A stretch of DNA of 64,000 nt, from positions 1-64,000 of the forward strand of contig CAMDWJ010000013.1 of assembly GCA_945877815.1 (NCBI GenBank), in the 5' to 3' direction. Origin of the DNA: Caenispirillum bisanense (GTDB lineage Bacteria > Pseudomonadota > Alphaproteobacteria > Rhodospirillales > UBA2165). Under the pieces are notes generated by a model that was not told where the DNA came from, did not search any database, and worked only from the letters and a program-made list of their open reading frames with translations. Shown one piece after another: positions 61,104 to 64,000 of the stretch (position 1 is the first letter of the stretch; every line of letters begins with the position of its first letter). The position numbers and the translations under genes are program-made.

Positions 61104-61710
61104 ATACTGAAGGTTCTGATAGTCGAATACGATCTGATGATCGCCAATTTAGCCGACAAAACTATTAACGATCACGGCTACGACCTGTGCGGTATCGCGC
61201 GCACCATCGCCAAAGCGGTTGCCACCACTGTGCGCACGACTGTCCTGCAAACGAAGATAGAGCAGATGCGGGTCCTGGTCGATGACAAGGAGCGATTGCC
61301 GGACCAGAAGGAGGTTCTGGCGGCCACATAAAATCGCTGTGCCTAAGTCTCGCGGACATCCAGGGCAAGGCGGACGGCACCGTGACACCGACGTGCAACA
61401 CCGAACCGGTCACCATCGATCTCTATGTGGTGACGGCATTGGGCATCGTGCTCGCGGAGTTGGTTAGCAACAGCCGCGAACACGCCTCACCCGAGGTACG
61501 GGCGCTATAACGGTGTCGGTGCGGCACAACGCCGACGATGACATGGCAACTATAACCGTCGGCAACGACCGCAAGGGCTCAAAGCCCGAAGCCGGGAGTA
61601 AGCGCCATGGGGTCGGTCTGGTGCGGCGTCTCATCGGACAAGTGCGCGGAACCACGATCATCAATTCCGATCACGGCACGGTTTGAGCCATCAAATTCCC
61701 GGTGGCCTAG
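61104..61710 (+). pseudogene. Receiver domain plus HWE/HisKA_2-type histidine kinase remnant
   Basis: Decayed coding DNA. The first part reads KVLIVEYDLMIANLADKTIN and HGYDLCGIARTIAKAVA, a receiver domain in which the first acidic residue (ED) reads EY. After a stop, the C-terminal ATPase-type part appears in pieces (TALGIVLAELVSNSREHA; then after a frame change TVSVRHNADDDMATITV; SKRHGVGLVRRLIGQVRG), ending DHGTV-stop-AIKFPVA where a Trp codon (TGG) has become TGA. The H-box region is missing. Confidence 0.85.
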
Positions 61711-61717
61711 GGCCGCA

Positions 61718-63136
61718 CTAAGTGCCGCTCTGAAGCGACTTCTTTAAAGCACCTTTCAATTCGGCCGGCAATTTTCCGTTCTTATATTTGCCGACCGGCC
61801 CGCCCTTAATCAGTTTCGAATACCAATGAAACGAATCCTTGGGTGTGCGCTTCAAGGTTTCGAAATCCACATGCACCATGCCGTAGCGCTGCATATAGCC
61901 GAGGCCCCATTCGAAATTATCGAGCAGCGACCAGACGAAATAGCCTTTCACATTGGCGCCCTTGCAGATCGCCTCATGCATCGCGGCGGTATATTGATTG
62001 AGGTAATCGACGCGGTGTGAATCGGCAACGCGCCCCTTCTTGTCCGGCACATCGCTGCCGGTCCCGGTGCCGCAGCCGTTCTCCGCGACGATAACCGGGA
62101 CGCCGTAGCGTTCCGTGAGTTCCAGCAGAGTGTCGGCGAACATCTCAGGGTAAATCGCCCAACCGCACGCGGCATTGGGCGCCTTGTCCGGCGAATCGCC
62201 CCAGGCGAAGCCGTGCAAATAGTCTTCGCTCGCTTTGCAAAAGATCGGCCCGTAGTGATTGAGCCCAAACCAATCGACCGGGCGGCAGATACGCGCCATA
62301 TCGCCCGCCTGAACGTACGGTTCGAGATCGCGCGCGAGGCCGGGCGGATAATAACCCAGAAACTGCGGCTCAGGAAACGCGAGGTTCCAATGTTCGTGCA
62401 GATCGTGGGCGGCACGAACGTTTTCGGGCGTATCCGCCTCAGGCACCGCCGGAGTGTAATTGTGCACCGCGCCGAGGGATGCGTTGGGCACGAGGTCGCG
62501 TAGAACATCGACGCCGGCGCCGTGCGCTAGATTGACGTGATGGATCGATTTGAAATGCGCCTCGCGGTCCTTCAAGCCCGGCGCATGCCAGCCGAAAGCA
62601 TAGCCGAACAAGGTGAAGACAGAGAGTTCGTTGAAGGTGGCGAAATTCCGGATGCGGTCGCCTAAACGGCGCGCCACCACGGTCGCATAATCGGCATACC
62701 AACCGACGCAATCGCGATTGGCCCAGCCGCCGCGATCCTGCAGGGCCTGCGGCAGATCCCAGTGATAGAGACAGGTCCAGGGCTCGATGCCCGCTTCCAA
62801 AATCGTGTCCGTCACCCGGTCGTAGAAATCGAGTCCCTTTTCGTTCACCGCGCCACGCCCCGTCGGCTGGACGCGCGGCCAGGCGATGGAAAAGCGATAG
62901 GCGTTCACGCCGAGTTTTTTCATCAGCGCGATATCGTCGGCATAGCGGTGATAATGATCGCAGGCAACGTCGCCGGTATCGCCGTTGGCGACGCCACCGA
63001 TCCGCTTGCTTTGGGTATCCCAGATGCTTTGGCCGCGCCCGTCTTCGTTGACCGCGCCCTCGATCTGATAGCTCGATGTGGAGGTGCCCCACACGAAGCC
63101 TTTCGGCCAAGCGCCACCTTTCGACTTTGCGACCAT
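61718..63136 (-). CDS. Family GH1 beta-glucosidase
   Basis: A 472-residue TIM-barrel glycosidase. N-terminal signature PKGFVWGTSTSSYQIEGAVNEDG, the acid/base Glu in NFATFNELSVF (usual TFNEP reads TFNEL) and the nucleophile in VIVAENGCG; the substrate-binding WSLLDNFEWGLGY is typical. It splits beta-glucosides or similar plant-derived compounds. No signal peptide, so it acts on imported sugars. AAGGGAGCG precedes the ATG at 63136. It is divergent from the aldolase gene by 124 nt. Confidence 0.9.
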   Translation of the reverse strand: MVAKSKGGAWPKGFVWGTSTSSYQIEGAVNEDGRGQSIWDTQSKRIGGVANGDTGDVACDHYHRYADDIALMKKLGVNAYRFSIAWPRVQPTGRGAVNEKGLDFYDRVTDTILEAGIEPWTCLYHWDLPQALQDRGGWANRDCVGWYADYATVVARRLGDRIRNFATFNELSVFTLFGYAFGWHAPGLKDREAHFKSIHHVNLAHGAGVDVLRDLVPNASLGAVHNYTPAVPEADTPENVRAAHDLHEHWNLAFPEPQFLGYYPPGLARDLEPYVQAGDMARICRPVDWFGLNHYGPIFCKASEDYLHGFAWGDSPDKAPNAACGWAIYPEMFADTLLELTERYGVPVIVAENGCGTGTGSDVPDKKGRVADSHRVDYLNQYTAAMHEAICKGANVKGYFVWSLLDNFEWGLGYMQRYGMVHVDFETLKRTPKDSFHWYSKLIKGGPVGKYKNGKLPAELKGALKKSLQSGT

Positions 63137-63260
63137 CGTCGCTCCCTTGATACGCCCATTTGAGCGAAATGTTGCGCTTTTATGACGGTTCAGAGTAACA
63201 CGGGCAAGCAGCTCAAAACGAAAAACCGAACCAGAAAACCGAGATAGGGAGAACACGACG

Positions 63261-63998
63261 ATGGACAAGAAGCTGGATCAGGCGAAACGCGACCTGGTGA
63301 TCGCCAATCGAATCCTGGCGATGGAGGGCGTCGTCGATGCCTACGGCCATGTCAGCGTACGTCATCCTCACGATCCCACTCGCTTCTTCATTGCGCGTTC
63401 GCTCAGCCCGGAATTGGTGACGCTCGACGATATTGTCGAATATACGCTCGATGGCAAAGCGATAGACGACACACGCCCGCCCTATCTCGAACGTTTCATT
63501 CACGGCGCACTTTACGAGAAGCGCCCCGACGTCATGAACGTCATCCATGCCCACGCCGAGGCGACACTTCCCTTTGGCATCACCAAGACGCCGCTGCGTC
63601 CGGTCACCCATATGGCGGGTGCCATCGGCGCCACCGTTCCAGTTTGGGACATCGAGGATAAATTCGGCGACGCAACCAATTTGCTGGTCACCAACCGCGA
63701 ACAAGGACTCGATCTCGCCGATTGCCTCGGGCCCAACCGCGTCGTGCTCATGCGCGGACACGGCTTCTCGGCCGTTCACTCGTCCTTCATCGGACTCACC
63801 ACCATGTCGGTTTACCTTCCCGCCAACGCGCGCATCCTGCTCGAATCACTACGATTAGGCTAGGTGAAGGGGCTGTCGGCAAACGAGATAAAGGCGCGAG
63901 CCAACAACGATCCGACCGCGCCGGCCGCGCGGCGCGGCTGGCGCATGTGGGCGGCCAAGGCCGGCGTCGCCGAACTGCTGTCGGACGAGGACCGCTGA
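63261..63998 (+). pseudogene. Class II aldolase/adducin-family protein with in-frame amber codon
   Basis: The frame runs for 245 codons. It opens with MDKKLDQAKRDLVIANRIL; the metal-binding His are in VIHAHAEATLPFG and LMRGHGFSAVH, with Ala/Gly-rich loops as in fuculose/ribulose aldolases. At codon 201 (63861-63863) stands TAG where relatives have Glu: RLG-stop-VKGLSANEIKARAN, followed by the normal C terminus ending RGWRMWAAKAGVAELLS and a final TGA. A single G-to-T change (GAG to TAG) explains it. The truncated form lacks the C-terminal 45 residues; it may be dead, or the stop may be read through at low level. Confidence 0.8.
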
Positions 63999-64000
63999 TC

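Noticed and set aside
22339-63863. Amber codon reassignment or pyrrolysine use suggested by several in-frame TAG codons
   Set aside because: Intact genes in the window end at TAG, and two of the three cases carry other lesions such as deletions; no pyl genes are present here.

Overview
The window is G+C-rich chromosomal DNA of an alphaproteobacterium, probably Rhodospirillales- or Rhizobiales-like; the genus cannot be named from sequence alone. Pointers are a bacterial homologue of the mitochondrial complex I subunit NDUFS4, a DUF3572 and a DUF1194 protein, an Anbu/alpha-E/ATP-grasp operon, SPOR and 17-kDa-antigen-type envelope proteins, and a high density of Rieske oxygenases, flavin monooxygenases and solute-binding proteins typical of soil or plant-associated metabolic generalists. 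Genes are packed closely, with many 1-4 nt overlaps and several TTG or GTG starts.

Layout. 1-1752: a complete ISL3-type insertion sequence starts at base 1 and interrupts an M48 metalloprotease gene. 1.9-2.6 kb: two tiny ORFs, tRNA-Arg(TCT) and the NDUFS4 homologue. 2.8-6.6 kb: luciferase-like monooxygenase, Rieske oxygenase with a small coupled partner, and a metallo-beta-lactamase-fold hydrolase. 6.6-10.3 kb: an FbpABC-like iron(III) ABC transporter. 10.4-15 kb: ACMSD-like amidohydrolase, orphan family-5 solute-binding protein, a second Rieske oxygenase and an unknown protein. 15.1-15.6 kb: tRNA-Pro(TGG) and a DksA/TraR-type zinc protein. 15.7-20.6 kb: one operon of circularly permuted ATP-grasp, alpha-E protein, transglutaminase, Anbu proteasome homologue and glutaminase. 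20.8-23 kb: enoyl-CoA hydratase, O-methyltransferase, a pseudogene and a DUF192 protein. 23-25.6 kb: TPP riboswitch driving a thiamine-precursor (ThiZXY-type) ABC transporter. 25.6-31.7 kb: CitMHS/NhaD-like transporter whose start lies in a hairpin, an unknown CxxC protein, an atypical SDR, a TPR-OGT protein and a Panacea-like protein.

31.9-35.9 kb: molybdenum hydroxylase genes coxS and coxM without coxL, then XdhC/CoxI and a MoeA/MobA-like fusion. 36-40.8 kb: lipoproteins, a putA remnant, a second flavin monooxygenase, DUF1194 and DUF3572. 40.8-47.5 kb: heparinase-like enzyme, aldo/keto reductase, MATE and MFS exporters, PNPOx-like and NIPSNAP proteins. 47.6-53.9 kb: SPOR protein, omega-transaminase, another orphan solute-binding protein, VOC proteins, M23 peptidase and a Bfd-like ferredoxin. 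54-58.5 kb: MetE-like methyltransferase, VOC protein, UGSC-type fusion protein and thioredoxin-reductase-like flavoprotein, all on one strand. 58.7-64 kb: universal stress protein behind a candidate leader, RidA, deaminase, MliC-like lipoprotein, a dead receiver/histidine kinase, GH1 glycosidase, and a class II aldolase with an in-frame amber codon.

The most interesting candidates for undescribed biology are the UGSC-fusion/TrxR/MetE-like/VOC cluster, the Anbu operon with glutaminase appended, the hairpin that pairs with the ribosome-binding site at 25.6 kb, and the leader ORF before the stress protein. At least five gene remnants are present: M48, BNR-like, putA, histidine kinase and (perhaps) aldolase.
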